This document shows positions 4,463-6,359 of a stretch of DNA of 6,359 bases, one piece after another. The stretch's first letter is position 1. Each line of letters begins with the position of its first letter. Both the position numbers and the translations under genes were made by a program. The notes under the pieces are model-generated. The model was not told the DNA's origin, did no database searches, and was given only the letters and a program-made list of their open reading frames with translations. The DNA comes from Planctomycetota bacterium (lineage in GTDB: Bacteria; Planctomycetota; Phycisphaerae; Phycisphaerales; SM1A02): assembly GCA_009926815.1 (NCBI GenBank), contig RFOC01000119.1, forward strand, positions 1 to 6,359, written 5' to 3'.

Positions 4463-6359
4463 TCACTTCACGATCAGCTTGATCGATTCCTGGGGGCCCA
4501 GGTTCAGCGCACCGTAGCACTGGGCCGCCGCGTCCGCGGCCGGACCCGGCGCGCCGGTCATGAGCGACCGCAACCGCTCCACCTGGCCCGGATCGGCCCG
4601 ATCGCCGAAGCGGCGAGCGCTGGCCGCCGCAGCCTGGAGCAGGATCGCCTGCTCCCCGCCGACAGCAGCGTGCGCTGCGCCGAGGGCGTGGGCACCCACG
4701 ACAGCACCTCGGCCACGGCCGTGCGAAGGGCTCCGCTCTGGCTCTTGAGGGCCGAGGCAAGGTCGATCTCGCCGTCCGCCATGCGGAACACGCCACCGCC
4801 CGACTGGCCGATGCGGGTCAGCGCCGCCGCGGCCTGCATGGCCAGCTGCTCGGATCGCTCGCCACCCATCTCGCCACCGCCGGCCCGCTGGGCGAGCACG
4901 GCAAGGGCGCCGGTGAAGGTGGAGGGCTCGCCGCCGCGCGTCCAGAGGTTGACCGAGCGGTCGTCGCGAAGGCTTCGATCGATCTGCGGACGATCGGTGT
5001 CGCTCACCGCCAGCAGCAGCAGCGATCCGCTGGTGAGCGCGTCGGCCCGCATGGCACGGCTCTGGTTGTTCAGGGTGGAGGCGGCACCGGCGATCACCAC
5101 CACGTCCGGCGTGCCGCGGCCCGCCAGCGAGGTCCGCAGCGTGGTCACCGCCGAGTCACCCGCCAGCACCTCGTAGCCGGCCTGCGTCAGCCAGGCCTCG
5201 AACACGCGGCGATCCTCGTCCTGCTCGGCCAGCACCGCGGCCGAGGGCCGGCCACCCAGCCGAAGCGCCGAGGCGAGCACCGGCACCACGCTGTCGGCGC
5301 GGCGGAAGCTGGTCGTCGGCATGGCCGCTGCCCAGGTGAGGGCGGCCTCGATCCGCACGAGGCGATTCGTGCTGTCCAGCGCCACCGCCAGCGGACCACC
5401 ATCGGCCATCGCCAGGGCGGAGGCTCCCGCGGTGCTGCCCAGCACGCGGATCGCGGAGACCTGCAGCCCGGGGTCACGGATCTCCTGAGCCAGCGTCAGC
5501 ACCTGCTGCGCCACGCCGGGACCGGCCGCCATGACCAGCGCCGCGGGCGAGAGCGTGCCGGCGTCGGCGTGAGCCGGATCGTCACCGGCCAGGCGGAGAC
5601 CCGCGGCCAGGAACACGCTCAGCGCCACGCTGTTCTGCGCGTCCAGCTTCATGGCCTCCACCGCGCACCGCTGCGCCATCCGGTCGAGGTAGGCGTCGGA
5701 GCTGGTCACGGAGGGCATCAGGCCGTGGTCCGAGTCGTAGCTCCACATGGCCTGCCGCGACTCCGAGGGATAGGGCAGCAGTCCATCGCCACCGACGAGA
5801 TACTCGCGGGAGAGCGCGGTCCACAGCGGAGCCGGATCGCCCGACGCCGCACCGACCTGGGTCAGCGCCTGGCTCGCCGCCTGGCGGACATCGGGCGTGG
5901 TGCCTGCGGCGGCGGCGAGCGAGGCAAGCCACGGCGCCGCGAGACGATTGCCGATGGAACCCAGCATGCGGCACACCGTCACCTGACGGGCGGGCGGCAG
6001 CGACGGCAGCGCATCGCACAGCGGAACCACCGCGGAGCGGCCGATCTGCAGGATGGTCCGCTCCGCCATGAGCTCCAGACGGGGATCGGTTCCATCCACC
6101 ATGGCGCGAAGCAGCGGCGGCACCGCGAACGCGCCGGCGGCCTCCAGTCGACGCATGGCGATCGACTGCTGACGCAGCGTGCCGGTCAGCCCAGCCACCG
6201 CCTGCTTGAGCCGGGCCGGATCGCGAGCCAGCTCCAGACGGCCCGCTTCCAGCTTGGTCGCCAGTGCGCGGGATCCCTGGGCCACGCCCTCCATGGACGC
6301 GCAGGCCTCCGCGGCCCGGTCGAACCGGTCGCCCAGGCCGGGGCGGTCCACCATGTCCG
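4463..6359 (-). CDS. HEAT-like repeat protein with embedded pseudo-receiver domain; 5' partial, apparent C-terminal frameshift
   Basis: The N-terminus lies beyond 6359: the ATG at 6354 has no signal peptide or ribosome site and is probably internal. Numbering from it, residues about 70-350 are Ala/Leu-rich helical pairs of HEAT type (for example P-P-L-L-R-A-M-V-D at 79-87 and V-R-I-E-A-A-L-T-W). Residues about 370-489 look like a response-regulator receiver fold without its phosphoacceptor Asp. Helical repeats resume after that. At about residue 567 the reading frame breaks. The frame in use ends at 4558 after an Arg/Ser-rich tail, while one extra G in the minus-strand GGGG at 4654-4657 would continue into 63 natural residues from E-Q-A-I-L-L-Q to K-L-I-V-K, stopping at 4463. 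I annotate the joined frame. Such proteins are usually protein-protein scaffolds; no specific function is recognised. Confidence 0.7.
4654..4657 (-). other. Apparent one-base frameshift site in the HEAT-like gene
   Basis: On the minus strand the reading frame is TCG GCG GGG AGC. A fifth G would give TCG GCG GGG GAG CAG, and the following 63 codons are protein-like, with G/C-rich third positions, up to the TGA at 4463-4465. The unshifted frame gives an Arg-, Ser- and Trp-rich tail. The cause could be a sequencing or assembly error in the homopolymer, a true mutation, or less likely -1 slippage on the G run. Confidence 0.65.
4887..5247 (-). other. Degenerate response-regulator receiver domain within the HEAT-like protein
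   Basis: The segment has the strand/helix rhythm of a CheY-like domain: a first strand A-V-L-A-E-Q, a helix leading to A-G-Y-E-V, a third strand P-D-V-V-V-I-A, a fourth strand L-L-L-L-A-V-S, and a fifth strand V-N-L-W-T-R-G-G-E-P resembling the Y-L-T-K-P-F turn of receivers. The acidic pair becomes A-E and the phosphoacceptor Asp after the third strand is Ala. The Thr/Ser switch is kept as Ser and the Lys position may be Arg. Phosphorylation is therefore not expected. The assignment is by eye from pattern alone. Confidence 0.5.

Noticed and set aside
1..6359. CRISPR array, insertion sequence or defence island
   Set aside because: No spaced direct repeats, transposase, terminal inverted repeats or nuclease/toxin motifs were found on either strand.

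Overview
The window is GC-rich bacterial DNA. The left-edge gene resembles the ECF-type sigma proteins that are abundant in Planctomycetota (N-terminal F-P-T-T, then a D-L-V-x-G-F-F block). A secreted xylose-isomerase-like TIM-barrel protein and a large HEAT-type repeat protein point the same way. A planctomycete of the Phycisphaerae type is my best guess, inferred from gene content only.

Layout, left to right. (1) Positions 1-373, minus strand: the N-terminal 124 residues of a sigma-factor-like protein cut by the window edge. (2) Positions 374-573: a divergent intergenic region with two inverted repeats and promoter-like boxes. (3) Positions 574-1005, plus strand: a DUF2784 membrane protein whose last 32 bp overlap the next, convergent gene. 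(4) Positions 974-4278, minus strand: four closely packed genes, in transcription order a PLP-dependent cysteine-synthase-family enzyme, a two-helix small membrane protein, an exported TIM-barrel protein and a short-chain L-threonine 3-dehydrogenase. The last two overlap by ATGA. (5) Positions 4375-4446, plus strand: tRNA-Thr(CGU). (6) Positions 4463-6359, minus strand: a HEAT-like repeat protein, truncated at its N-terminus by the window edge. It carries an embedded degenerate response-regulator receiver domain and an apparent one-base frameshift near its C-terminus.

The four-gene cluster joins a fold-type II PLP enzyme to threonine dehydrogenase, which suggests amino-acid (serine/cysteine/threonine) metabolism. 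The exported TIM-barrel protein between them seems to have lost the metal ligands of its family, so its part is unclear. No 2-amino-3-ketobutyrate CoA ligase gene (kbl), the usual partner of threonine dehydrogenase, is present.

A cross-cutting signal is a TANNCT box 6-7 nt in front of three ATG codons. Two of these boxes share 14 of 16 bases through the start codon, which fits leaderless transcription. I see no defence system, CRISPR array or mobile element. The most notable items are the repeat/pseudo-receiver fusion with its frameshift, the leaderless-type starts, and the metal-site-less TIM barrel coupled to threonine dehydrogenase.
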